A DNA stretch of 21,033 bases from Pseudomonadota bacterium (GTDB lineage: Bacteria > Pseudomonadota > Gammaproteobacteria > Burkholderiales > Burkholderiaceae_C), in NCBI GenBank assembly GCA_023410975.1, contig JAEYPG010000558.1, positions 1 through 21,033 on the forward strand. Reading direction: 5' to 3'. A program made the translations under genes and the position numbers. Below are positions 1-6,802 of this stretch, piece after piece. Below the pieces are notes generated by a model. That model had not been told where the DNA came from. It worked only from the letters and a program-made list of their open reading frames with translations, and did not search any database. Position 1 is the first letter of the stretch; every line of letters starts with the position of its first letter.

Positions 1-311
1 GCTTGGTAGTCCGTGAGAACAAGGGACACCCGCTGGAAGCCCTGCGGGACACTGGAAAGCGGTTTGTGTTCAGCCAGCAGCTCCTGGACGCCTGGGGGAA
101 GGTCGCAGCGCTCGAGCAGAAACGCAAGCGGCACGTCGAGTGCGGCAGCGATCTTTGCCATGACCTTGAGTGAAGGGTTGCCCTGGCCCGTGGTGAGGTC
201 CGAGATGAACGAGACGGACACGCCTGAGTCACGGGACAGGTCGTGTTTGGACTTGCCTTGCTCCTCAAGGCACTGCAGGACGTTGGTCAAGAAAATGATG
301 TATTCAAGCAA
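1..311 (-). CDS. XRE/Cro-type helix-turn-helix repressor (C-terminus beyond window)
   Basis: The minus strand has an open frame from a TTG codon at 311-309 to the left edge, so about 103 N-terminal residues are present and no stop is reached. TTG is chosen because a GGAGG motif sits a few bases before it and the frame has no better ATG. The protein opens MLEYIIFLTNVLQCLEEQ, and residues about 21-60 form a Cro-like helix-turn-helix (SKHDLSRDSGVSVSFISDL, then NPSLKVMAKIAAALDVPL). It is probably a DNA-binding repressor. Its position, divergent from the KleE-like/korB genes, suits a regulator of the backbone control operon. A KorB-like palindrome lies 12 bases before the start codon, so it is probably co-regulated by KorB. 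The exact family name within IncP-type regulators was not recognised. Confidence 0.8.
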   Translation of the reverse strand, partial: MLEYIIFLTNVLQCLEEQGKSKHDLSRDSGVSVSFISDLTTGQGNPSLKVMAKIAAALDVPLAFLLERCDLPPGVQELLAEHKPLSSVPQGFQRVSLVLTDYQ

Positions 312-323
312 TGCGCCCTCCGT

Positions 324-336
324 TTCAGCCGCTGAA
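324..336. promoter_or_regulatory. KorB-like operator, copy 1 (TTCAGCCGCTGAA)
   Basis: This is a perfect 13-bp palindrome with one central base, TTCAGC-C-GCTGAA. The known IncP KorB operator is TTTAGCSGCTAAA, and this site differs from it by one symmetric change in each arm. It lies in the 162-bp divergent region between the XRE gene and the KleE-like gene (312-473), just upstream of the Shine-Dalgarno of the XRE gene. The only other exact copy found by eye precedes traI. KorB binding is inferred from the korB homologue nearby. No convincing sigma-70 promoter could be pinned down in this region. Confidence 0.5.
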
Positions 337-473
337 GCGTTTTTGGTGGAAGTTTTCGATTAACCGATGTGACGAGACGTGACCGCGTCTTGCCGACGAA
401 GCATAGTTTTACAGCCATGTAGTCCATTGAACGAGCATGCGGCCCAGGCTACGCTTGCCGTCAAGGAGAACCG

Positions 474-704
474 ATGGCCAAGACTCCTCACAAGGCCGAC
501 CCGCTGGAGTTCGTGTTCATGGCGGTAATGCTTCTCTGGCCGGTGATCCGCTGGGGGCTCGCCCTGATGATTCTTGTGTTTTTTGTGATCGGTCACTGGT
601 TCACGGCCCTGGGCTGCTTCATCCTGCTCACCTTTCTGAGTTGGTGGTTGGCCTATGGCGAGCTGCCGCGCCAGGTCGTGGAAAATTGCAGGAACCAAAA
701 ATAA
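474..704 (+). CDS. Small inner-membrane protein, KleE-like
   Basis: The ATG at 474 follows AGGAGA at 463-468, a good ribosome binding site. The product has 76 residues. After a short polar N-terminus it is nearly all hydrophobic, with two likely membrane segments at about residues 13-33 and 36-60 and a polar tail ending ENCRNQK. The stretch MLLWPVIRWGLAL resembles the membrane part of IncP KleE, a small stable-inheritance protein of the kor/kle control region, as I remember it. The KleE assignment is tentative because the rest aligns loosely. It lies 71 bp upstream of korB on the same strand and is probably co-transcribed with it. Confidence 0.6.
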   Translation: MAKTPHKADPLEFVFMAVMLLWPVIRWGLALMILVFFVIGHWFTALGCFILLTFLSWWLAYGELPRQVVENCRNQK

Positions 705-775
705 ACCATGGTAATGAGGACCGAGAAAAAGCGGCCCTTGACCGGGCGCGCTTTGGGACAGAGGGAGAATGCTGG

Positions 776-1780
776 ATGGCTGTAAAGACGCCGACGAAGC
801 CAACGAAGCGGGCCGCGACGGCTGGATCCGAGAAGCCTGGAAGACCTTCCAGGCTGACAGGCAGCGTTGCGGCTGCAGTACCGAGCGGTGCTCCGCTGGA
901 GCTGCCGCTGGACGCGGTGACCCCGGACCCCAACCAACCGCGCCGCGCCAAGAATCCAGGCTACACCCCGGAGAAGCTCACCGAGCTTGCCAATTCGATC
1001 AAGGCCCGTGGACAGAAGCAGGCCATATCAGTACGCGTCAACCCCAACGAGCCGGGGCGCTACTTCATCAACCACGGCGAGCGCCGCTGGCGTGCGTGCC
1101 ACATGGCTGGCCTTGCCACGGTGAAGGCCTTCATCGACAACGATTTCGAGCGCGTGGATCAGGTCATCGAGAACCTTCAACGCGAAGATCTAACGGCCCG
1201 GGAAATCGCGGACTTCATCGGCCAGGAACTGGCACGCGGCAAGCGCAAGACCGACATTGCGCGCGAGCTGGGGAAGTCGAACGCCTTTGTCACGCAGCAC
1301 GTCATCCTGCTGGATCTGCCCGACCCCATCGCCCAGGCTTTTGACTCTGGCCGCGTCAAGGACGTCACGGTGATACACGAGCTGGTGGTCGCGCTGCAGC
1401 GGTACCCCACCCAGGTGGCCGCCTGGATCGAGAACAAGGAACAGGAGATCACCCGCGGCACCGTCAGAGGGCTGCGCGAGTACCTTGAGGAGATCAGGCA
1501 ACTGGCTGCGCCAGCCCCTGCCTCAGCCGTCGAGCTGGTGGCGGCCGAAGATGTCTCGGCGGAACCCACGCGCTTCCCGCCGCCCGACAAGGCCAGCGAG
1601 CGCATGCACCGCGCGTGGATAGAAGTCGCCGTGGGTAACCGCACCGCGCGTCTGCTCACCACGCGCCGTCCGACGGCTCCTGGCCGGGCGTGGGTCTGCT
1701 ACCTCACCAATGAGCAGGAGGAAGTAGAAGTGGACCTTGCAAAAGTTGCAGTTCGATTGGTGAGCGTCCATGAAGGTTGA
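776..1780 (+). CDS. korB: KorB-type ParB-family transcriptional repressor/partition protein
   Basis: The 334-residue product starts at the ATG at 776, where AGGGAG at 762-767 provides the ribosome binding site. The frame stays open further upstream, but that part overlaps the preceding gene and lacks a site. After a basic, low-complexity N-terminus it has a ParB N-terminal domain (from about residue 42, LELPLDAVTPDPNQPRR; NHGERRWRACHMAG is the conserved nucleotide-binding box), then a KorB helix-turn-helix region (KTDIARELGKSNAFVTQHV). The last 60 residues match the SH3-like KorB dimerisation domain (ARLLTTRRPTAPGRAWV). KorB represses IncP promoters and acts in partition with IncC. No IncC-type ParA lies next to it, so here it may be mainly a regulator. 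Its stop overlaps the KfrB gene start by 11 bases. Confidence 0.92.
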   Translation: MAVKTPTKPTKRAATAGSEKPGRPSRLTGSVAAAVPSGAPLELPLDAVTPDPNQPRRAKNPGYTPEKLTELANSIKARGQKQAISVRVNPNEPGRYFINHGERRWRACHMAGLATVKAFIDNDFERVDQVIENLQREDLTAREIADFIGQELARGKRKTDIARELGKSNAFVTQHVILLDLPDPIAQAFDSGRVKDVTVIHELVVALQRYPTQVAAWIENKEQEITRGTVRGLREYLEEIRQLAAPAPASAVELVAAEDVSAEPTRFPPPDKASERMHRAWIEVAVGNRTARLLTTRRPTAPGRAWVCYLTNEQEEVEVDLAKVAVRLVSVHEG

Positions 1781-2126
1781 GCAGCCCCCGAAGCGCCGTC
1801 TGGTGGTCTTGAACGGCCACCGGGTCCTCCAGGTCCTGGCCGGTGACGACTGGAACATCGAGAAGGTCGACAAAGCCCGCGGGGTGCGCCCCGGCCTCTA
1901 CCACCTGTTCGAGGCTGCCGAGGCAGATCGATCCAAGCCAGCCGCAGGCATCGTCGTTCACGTGGACGATCTTCAGGTGTACGTGCAGACGGATGCCGGA
2001 CTCGTCAAGCACGACTTGGGCGCTTTTGATCGCCCGCCTCCGCTCGGAGGTCGGCTCACCGTCTCCTACAACCGCCAGGGCCGCGCCAGCTTCGACATGC
2101 AGCCGGCCAAACCCAGCGCCCGTTGA
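1770..2126 (+). CDS. kfrB: KfrB-domain protein
   Basis: This 118-residue protein starts at the ATG at 1770, inside the end of korB, so the two are probably translationally coupled. Almost the whole length is one KfrB-type domain: RLVVLNGHRVLQV, then KVDKARGVRPGLYHLFEA, then VYVQTDAGLVKHDLGAFD, and a final strand segment GGRLTVSYNRQGRASFD. In IncP plasmids KfrB works with KfrA and KfrC in stable inheritance and in organising plasmid position. No kfrA or kfrC is visible here, so its role may differ. The gene converges on traJ with only seven bases between the two stop codons. Confidence 0.75.
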   Translation: MKVEQPPKRRLVVLNGHRVLQVLAGDDWNIEKVDKARGVRPGLYHLFEAAEADRSKPAAGIVVHVDDLQVYVQTDAGLVKHDLGAFDRPPPLGGRLTVSYNRQGRASFDMQPAKPSAR

Positions 2127-2133
2127 TTCTGGA

Positions 2134-2502
2134 TCAGGCTCCTCGGCGGGCCGTGACTATCTCCTGCATCACCCTTGCGAGTTCTTCCTGCTGCGCAGCG
2201 ATCCGCTCCAGCAAGACCTCCACCGTGGCTGGCGTGAAGCGTGCCGTGCGGCCATCTCCGGCCAGCCACAGCTTCAGCAGCCCACCCAACCGGCCGAGGT
2301 CACCGTTGACCTTCGCCAGCCTGCCCACGGCCTCCAAGTCCACGGCGCTGTGCAGCTTGTACCCCAGCCCCACTTCGCGCAGGTAGCGCGCCACGGGCTT
2401 GTGCGCCTGCTTCGCCAGGGCTTCGATCGCCGCCTTCTCCTGCGGTAGCACCGGCACGCGCAAGTGCTGATAGCGCAGTTTCTTCCGTCCATCCGTCGTC
2501 AC
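2134..2502 (-). CDS. traJ: TraJ relaxosome protein, oriT-binding
   Basis: The 122-residue product starts at a GTG at 2502-2500 preceded by GAGGA, and reads away from oriT. RP4 TraJ is about the same length and contains the nearly identical block LAKVNGDLGRLGGLLKLWL. The residues after it (DGRTARFTPATVEVLLERI, then QQEELARVMQEIV) also follow the RP4 pattern. TraJ binds the inverted-repeat arm beside nic and recruits the relaxase TraI. The N-terminal ribbon region, about residues 8-25, is more divergent, as expected if it recognises this plasmid's own repeat sequence. In RP4, traJ is the first gene of the traI-traG operon. Here it stands alone on the minus strand, while traI lies about 2 kb away on the other strand. 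Confidence 0.93.
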   Translation of the reverse strand: MTTDGRKKLRYQHLRVPVLPQEKAAIEALAKQAHKPVARYLREVGLGYKLHSAVDLEAVGRLAKVNGDLGRLGGLLKLWLAGDGRTARFTPATVEVLLERIAAQQEELARVMQEIVTARRGA

Positions 2503-2582
2503 GCTTCGTCCTCGGTCTTGTCAGCGCAAGCCGCCCATGCATCGCAGAGCAGGATGCCGTCGAGTGCAGCGAGCAAGGCCAA

Positions 2583-2640
2583 GTGAAGTTGGCTGGCCGG
2601 CTCGCCGGTTAGCCAACTTCACCTATCCTGCCCGCAATTT
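2583..2640 (+). other. oriT: Origin of transfer (oriT): inverted repeat plus IncP-type nic
   Basis: A perfect 12-bp inverted repeat (arms 2583-2594 and 2611-2622, GTGAAGTTGGCT and its complement) is extended inward by G-T pairs and GGCC/CCGG-type pairing to a 4-base loop. It is followed at once by CACCTATCCTGCCCG. TATCCTG/C is the IncP nic consensus, so cleavage is predicted between G2630 and C2631 on the plus strand. TraI would attach to the 5' phosphate of C2631. DNA on the traK side would then enter the recipient first, if transfer runs 5' to 3' as usual. The site lies between traJ and traK, as in RP4. Confidence 0.9.
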
Positions 2641-2875
2641 GCCATTCGGAACAAGCACTGCGGCACGGTAGGCTATGTACGGCTCACCGCATGGTCTTGC
2701 GGCAAAGTCTCGCTGTTATGTGTAGCCTATGACGAACGGTTGCCTTCAGTAAGGCGATGCGGCTTCTTCAGCGATGTTTCGGCGCGGATGCGTCGATACA
2801 GCGCTACTTCAGCGATTTGCACCCCGGAACTACAGCGATGCACAAGCACTTGCAGGGCACGCAGGGGCGGTAGCC
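2641..2875. promoter_or_regulatory. traK leader region: inverted repeats and TTCAGCGAT-type repeats
   Basis: This is the rest of the 373-bp traJ-traK intergenic region. It holds a 7-bp inverted repeat, TAGGCTA near 2671 and TAGCCTA near 2726, and a small hairpin, CCGCA/TGCGG, near 2688-2703. Short repeats of the form CTTCAGCGAT or CTACAGCGAT occur near 2766, 2806 and 2830. In RP4, TraK binds this side of oriT and divergent tra promoters lie here, so these are candidates for TraK or repressor sites. No clear -35/-10 pair was identified. Confidence 0.4.
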
Positions 2876-3265
2876 ATGCCAAAAGCGCCAACCTCCTACC
2901 TCGGCGAATTGGCTGCCTGGGTGCAGGCTCAGCCGCCAAAGAGACACGGTCAGGACGCGAACGCGGTGGCCTTCCTGGCCGTGCGTGACGACGTGGAGGC
3001 AGCCCTTGCAGCCGGCTTCCCGCTCACGACGATCTGGCGCCACTTGCATGAGACGCAGCGGCTGGGTTTCCGCTACGACACGTTTCTGCGGTACGTGCGC
3101 AAGCACGTCAGGCGCCATGCGCCAATAGCGCCTGAGCCTCCTCTCTCGGCTCCATCACCATCCCCTGGTTCCTCTGCACCGCCCCGGGCCGAGCCACGAC
3201 GCACGGACACGACCGTGCCGGGCTTCAGCTTCACGGCGGCCGCCGACCCGAAGGAGCTTTTCTGA
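2876..3265 (+). CDS. traK: TraK oriT-binding relaxosome accessory protein
   Basis: The ATG at 2876 is chosen because the protein then opens MPKAPTSYLGELAAWV, matching the RP4 TraK start, and a GGGGCGG motif precedes it. The frame stays open further upstream into oriT, but that extension is unlike TraK. The product has 129 residues. The N-terminal half carries the conserved pattern AVAFLAVRDDVEAALAAGF, then TIWRHLHET, then FRYDTFLRYVRKHV. A Pro/Ala-rich linker follows, ending in PGFSFTAAADPKELF, which parallels the RP4 tail. TraK wraps or bends DNA next to nic and helps TraI reach its target. Its stop overlaps the traL start by one base. Confidence 0.92.
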   Translation: MPKAPTSYLGELAAWVQAQPPKRHGQDANAVAFLAVRDDVEAALAAGFPLTTIWRHLHETQRLGFRYDTFLRYVRKHVRRHAPIAPEPPLSAPSPSPGSSAPPRAEPRRTDTTVPGFSFTAAADPKELF

Positions 3266-3993
3266 TGAGCAAGATCAACCTTATCCTGCAAGGCAAGGGT
3301 GGCGTGGGCAAGTCGATGGTGGCGGCCATGCTAGCTCAGTACAAGCAGGCCAAGGGGCACAACCCGCTGTGCATCGACACCGACCCGGTCAACGCCACCT
3401 TCGCCGGCTACAAGACGCTGGACGTCAGGCGGGTGGAGCTGCTGGCCGGCGACGAGATCGACACGCGCCGCTTCGACTCGATGGTGGAGCTGCTCGCTAC
3501 TGCGCAGGGCGACGTCATTGTGGACAACGGCGCCAGCTCCTTTGTGCCGCTGTCGCACTACCTCGTCTCGAACGAGGTGCCGGCACTGCTCAGGGGCCTG
3601 GGCCATGAGTTGGTGGTCCACACGGTGGTCACGGGTGGGCAGGCCCTGGTGGACACGGTGTCGGGGTTCGCGCAGCTCGCCACGCAGTTCCCGGCCGATT
3701 GTCTGTTCATCGTGTGGCTCAACCCGTATTTCGGGCCGGTGGCGAGCGAAGACGGCAAGCCCTTCGAGGCGATGAAGGCCTACACCACGAACAAGGCGCG
3801 GGTGTCGGCGCTGGTGCAGATTCCGGCTCTCAAGGGAGAGACCTACGGGCGCGACCTCAGCGACATGCTGCAGGCGCGCAGGACGTTCGAGGAAACGCTG
3901 GGCACGGCCGCGGTGCCGCTGATGACGCGGCAGCGGCTGAAGATTGTGCGCGACCAGCTCTTCCGTCAGCTCGACGGCGCGGCGGTGCTGTGA
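3265..3993 (+). CDS. traL: TraL, ParA/MinD-type conjugative ATPase
   Basis: The 242-residue product is about one residue longer than RP4 TraL. It has a deviant Walker A loop at residues 10-17 (GKGGVGKS), the block CIDTDPVNATFAGYK near residue 37, and VDNGASSFVPLSHYL as the second nucleotide-binding region. It ends with MTRQRLKIVRDQLFRQLD, also typical of TraL. TraL belongs to the RP4 leader operon traK-L-M. It assists transfer but its exact role is not settled. The ATG overlaps the traK stop (TGATG), and the downstream traM start overlaps its own stop, so translation is probably coupled throughout. Confidence 0.92.
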   Translation: MSKINLILQGKGGVGKSMVAAMLAQYKQAKGHNPLCIDTDPVNATFAGYKTLDVRRVELLAGDEIDTRRFDSMVELLATAQGDVIVDNGASSFVPLSHYLVSNEVPALLRGLGHELVVHTVVTGGQALVDTVSGFAQLATQFPADCLFIVWLNPYFGPVASEDGKPFEAMKAYTTNKARVSALVQIPALKGETYGRDLSDMLQARRTFEETLGTAAVPLMTRQRLKIVRDQLFRQLDGAAVL

Positions 3994-4433
3994 TAGCCGC
4001 GGGCGACCGCATCGAGCACGTGATCCGGGAGATCGCAGCCCGGCACGGCGTCGGGCTTACCCGCGACGACCCGGTCCTCATGCTGCTGACGATCAACGAG
4101 CACCTGCTGGCCGCCGGCGAGGAGCAGCAGCGCCAGCTGCTCGACGCTTTCAAGTCCGAGCTGGAAGCCATTGCCAAGCGCAGCGGCGAGAGCGCGCGCG
4201 TCCAGGCCGAGAAGGCGCTGCAGGCGGCGCTGGAGACGAGCCGGGAGGCGATGACGGCGGCAGCCCAGCAATGCGCGGCGGAAACGTCCACGGGGCTGCA
4301 GGCCCTGGTCCGCACGCACGCCCACCAGACAGCCGCCCACCTCAGGCACGTGCGGCAGGTGGCCCTGATCAACCTGGGCGGCGGCCTCATGACGCTGGTG
4401 GCCGCGCTGGTGCTGGCCTGGGTGGCGATCTAG
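3990..4433 (+). CDS. traM: TraM, leader-operon membrane-anchored transfer protein
   Basis: The frame is read from a GTG at 3990, which overlaps the traL stop as GTGA and gives 147 residues, close to RP4 TraM. The N-terminus, DRIEHVIREIAARHGVGLTR, then DDPVLMLLTINEHL, follows the RP4 pattern. The centre (residues about 40-120) is rich in Glu, Gln, Ala and Lys and looks like a coiled coil. The last 22 residues form one hydrophobic segment (GGGLMTLVAALVLAWVAI) that would anchor the protein in the inner membrane. RP4 TraM is needed for efficient transfer, but its function is unclear. There is no strong ribosome binding site, so coupling to traL is likely. Confidence 0.88.
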   Translation: MIAAGDRIEHVIREIAARHGVGLTRDDPVLMLLTINEHLLAAGEEQQRQLLDAFKSELEAIAKRSGESARVQAEKALQAALETSREAMTAAAQQCAAETSTGLQALVRTHAHQTAAHLRHVRQVALINLGGGLMTLVAALVLAWVAI

Positions 4434-4453
4434 GGGCGCTGCCGGATCGATCC

Positions 4454-4466
4454 TTCAGCGGCTGAA
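4454..4466. promoter_or_regulatory. KorB-like operator, copy 2 (TTCAGCGGCTGAA)
   Basis: This is the same palindrome as at 324-336 except for the central base (G in place of C). It fills the 38-bp gap between traM and traI and ends five bases before the traI start codon. It thus occupies the position where a Shine-Dalgarno would lie, and traI has no strong one. It could be a KorB operator controlling an internal traI promoter, or a hairpin in the mRNA. KorB binding is inferred. Confidence 0.5.
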
Positions 4467-4471
4467 AATTC

Positions 4472-6802
4472 GTGATTGCCAAGCACGTCCCGATGCGCGT
4501 GCTGCGTAAGAGCAGCATGGCGGTGTTGGTGGGGTATCTCACCGACCAGCAAGGCTTGACCGAGCGCGTCGGAAACATCCGCATCACCCACTGCGAGGCC
4601 GCGACGCTGGGCGCGGCCGTGAGCGAGATGCTGGCCGTGCAGCAGCTCAACACCCGGGCGCAATCGGATCTCACCTACCACCTGTTGGTGAGCTTCCAGG
4701 CCGGAGAGAACCCCACGCCCGAAACGCTGGTGGCCATTGAGGAGCGGCTGTGCAGCGCGCTGGGCTTCGAAGGACACCAGCGGATCAGTGTCGTCCACCA
4801 CGACACCGACCACCTGCACGTGCACATCGCCATCAACAAGGTCCACCCGCAGCGGCTGACCTTGAAGGAGCCCTACCTCGCCTACAGGACGTTGGCCGTG
4901 ATGTGCGAGCGGCTGGAGCGCGAGTGCGGACTGAAGGCGGACAACCACATTCCGCGACGCGGTGTTGGCGAGGGCAAGGCGGCCGACATGGAGCAGCACG
5001 CAGCCGTCGAGAGCCTCATGAGCTGGGTGCGGCGCGAGTGCCGGGACCTCGTGCATACGGCCGCCACCTGGCAGGAGCTGCACCACGTGCTGGCCGACCA
5101 CGGGCTGGGGCTGCGCGAGTGCGGCGCCGGGCTGGTCTTCGCCTCCCAGGACGGCACCTTCGTGAAGGCCAGCACCGTGGACCGCGGCCTGTCGAAGAAG
5201 GCCCTGGAAGCCAGGCTGGGCGCCTTCCAGGCACCGGTGGGCCTGGTGCGGCCCTGGGCGAGCAAGTCCTACCGCAAGGGACCGGTGCGCAGCCGCGTGG
5301 ACACCACCGAGCTCTACGCCCGCTACCGCGCGCAGCGGGAAGCTGTGGGCGACCAGCGGGCTGCAGCCATGGGCGTTGCCCGCAGGCGCAAGGCCGAGGC
5401 ACTGGCGGCGGCGAAGCGGGCCTATGCGCTGCAGCGTGCCGCGATCCGGCTTTCTGACGGCAAGGGCATCGACAAGCGCCTCGTCTACGCCACCGCGAGT
5501 TTCCAGATGCGCCAGAGGCTGCAGGCTATCTACCGCGCCTACGAAGCGGAACGCGCGGCGATCCTGAAGGACCACCAGCACCAAGCCTGGGCCGACTGGC
5601 TCAAGGCCGAGGCCGTGAAGGGCAACAGCGAGGCGCTGGCGGTGCTGCGGGCCAGGGCCAAGGCCAAGGCCAAGGCCTCGAATCTGCGCGGCCACACCGT
5701 GCGCGCGCAAGGCCTGACCGAGTCCACCGGCGCCAGCCCTGAAGTCGAGAACGTCACCAAGGCCGGCACTGTCGTCTACCGGGCCGGCGCCAGCGCCGTG
5801 CGCGATGACGGCCAGCGGCTGCAGGTCTCGCGTGCGGCCGACCAGGACGCGGTGCAGGCGGCGCTGAAGCTGGCCCGCCAGCGCTACGGCGACCGCATCA
5901 CTGTCAGCGGCTCCCAGCGATTCCGTGCGGCCGTGGTGCGTGCGGCGGCAGAGCTGGCGCTGCCGGTCACTTTCACCGACCCCGGCCTTGAGCGGCAGCG
6001 CCAGGCCCTGATGCGCAAGGAGCCCCCTCATGGAACGGATGAGCGACGAGGACCTGATCAACGAGACGATGGCCGCCCTGCCCGAGCCGCCCGATCTGGA
6101 GCTGACGCGGCTGGCGCTGCCCGCCATGCCCACGGTCGAAAGCCCAACCCTGGCGGCGCTCCCAAGGGTGCGCCGCCCCGATCCCGTCACCGTGTGCCAG
6201 ACCTGTCCGAACGCGATGTGGCAGGCCAGCGAGCAGGACGTGAGCTGCTACTGCCGGGTGATGTACGTCACGGTGTGGAGCAACAAGGAGCCCAGGCAGC
6301 TGACGCACTGCGACGGCCCGTGGATCGGGCAGGAAGAGACGGAGGAGTAAGCCGCCCGCCCGTGGGCCGCCCGGGATCGAAGGCCCCGCCCAAGGCCGAG
6401 GCGCGGCTGCGCACCGGCGCCGGCGTGGGCGTGCGTGCGCCGACGGCGCCACGGCCAGCGCCAGCCGCCCCCGCCTGGCCGATACCCGGCGCGAAGCTGG
6501 CGCCGCAGGCCTACGCCGCCGCGGACAGCTACATCGAGGAGCGCGAGGGCAAGCGCGCGCGCGGCATCGACGTGCCCAGGCACGTGCGCTACAGCCCGAC
6601 CAGGCAGCCCCTTTCCTTCGCAGGCCTGCGCAGCGTCGATGGCTGCATGCTGGCCCTGCTCGACCGCGGCGATGCGGTCCTGGTGATGCCAGTTGACTTC
6701 ACAACTGCCCGGCGGCTGAAGTCCGTATCCATCGGGCAATCCATCACCGTCACCCCCACGGGCTCGCTGGCTGCGAGCCATTCCAGAGGACGAAGCCGAT
6801 GA
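4472..6802 (+). CDS. traI: TraI relaxase, MOBP/IncP type
   Basis: The 776-residue protein starts at a GTG at 4472. This start is chosen because the resulting MIAKHVPM is the conserved IncP TraI N-terminus. Tyr22 (GYLTDQQG) corresponds to the catalytic Tyr22 of RP4 TraI. The HHDTDHLHVHIAINK motif at about residues 109-123 supplies the metal-binding histidines His116 and His118. The relaxase domain runs to about residue 300. Basic helical segments, including a KAKAKAK run near residue 400, follow up to about residue 515. The next stretch, to about 650, is Arg/Pro/Ala-rich low complexity that overlaps traH in another frame. A conserved C-terminal domain (LSFAGLR, then VLVMPVDFTTARRL) resembles the RP4 tail. 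TraI nicks oriT and stays on the 5' end. Its stop overlaps the traG start by four bases. Confidence 0.95.
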   Translation: MIAKHVPMRVLRKSSMAVLVGYLTDQQGLTERVGNIRITHCEAATLGAAVSEMLAVQQLNTRAQSDLTYHLLVSFQAGENPTPETLVAIEERLCSALGFEGHQRISVVHHDTDHLHVHIAINKVHPQRLTLKEPYLAYRTLAVMCERLERECGLKADNHIPRRGVGEGKAADMEQHAAVESLMSWVRRECRDLVHTAATWQELHHVLADHGLGLRECGAGLVFASQDGTFVKASTVDRGLSKKALEARLGAFQAPVGLVRPWASKSYRKGPVRSRVDTTELYARYRAQREAVGDQRAAAMGVARRRKAEALAAAKRAYALQRAAIRLSDGKGIDKRLVYATASFQMRQRLQAIYRAYEAERAAILKDHQHQAWADWLKAEAVKGNSEALAVLRARAKAKAKASNLRGHTVRAQGLTESTGASPEVENVTKAGTVVYRAGASAVRDDGQRLQVSRAADQDAVQAALKLARQRYGDRITVSGSQRFRAAVVRAAAELALPVTFTDPGLERQRQALMRKEPPHGTDERRGPDQRDDGRPARAARSGADAAGAARHAHGRKPNPGGAPKGAPPRSRHRVPDLSERDVAGQRAGRELLLPGDVRHGVEQQGAQAADALRRPVDRAGRDGGVSRPPVGRPGSKAPPKAEARLRTGAGVGVRAPTAPRPAPAAPAWPIPGAKLAPQAYAAADSYIEEREGKRARGIDVPRHVRYSPTRQPLSFAGLRSVDGCMLALLDRGDAVLVMPVDFTTARRLKSVSIGQSITVTPTGSLAASHSRGRSR
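6030..6350 (+). CDS. traH: TraH relaxosome-stabilising protein, nested inside traI
   Basis: This 106-residue protein is read in a different frame wholly within traI. It has its own strong ribosome binding site, AAGGAG at 6018-6023, and an ATG at 6030. RP4 also encodes TraH inside traI; it is acidic and stabilises the TraI-TraJ relaxosome. The product is acidic at its N-terminus (SDEDLINETMAALPEPP). Its second half has five cysteines at 56, 59, 73, 75 and 94 (CQTCPNAMW, then CYCRVMYV), suggesting metal binding, which is an inference. The traI frame over the same bases is low-complexity, as expected where traH imposes the constraint. Confidence 0.82.
   Translation: MERMSDEDLINETMAALPEPPDLELTRLALPAMPTVESPTLAALPRVRRPDPVTVCQTCPNAMWQASEQDVSCYCRVMYVTVWSNKEPRQLTHCDGPWIGQEETEE

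Noticed and set aside
437..775. Upstream extension of the korB frame
   Set aside because: It overlaps the KleE-like gene, lacks a ribosome binding site, and the extra residues do not resemble KorB.
3929..3945. Half KorB-like site AGCGGCTGAA in traL, and similar halves near 6711 and 13141
   Set aside because: The left arm is missing in each; these are ordinary codons in coding sequence.
5648..5678. Tandem hexamer AAGGCC (about four units) in traI
   Set aside because: It is in frame, encodes Lys-Ala repeats in a basic helical region, and needs no further explanation.
4430..6190. 586-codon minus-strand frame opposite traI
   Set aside because: It is a shadow of the relaxase gene, with no recognisable motif.
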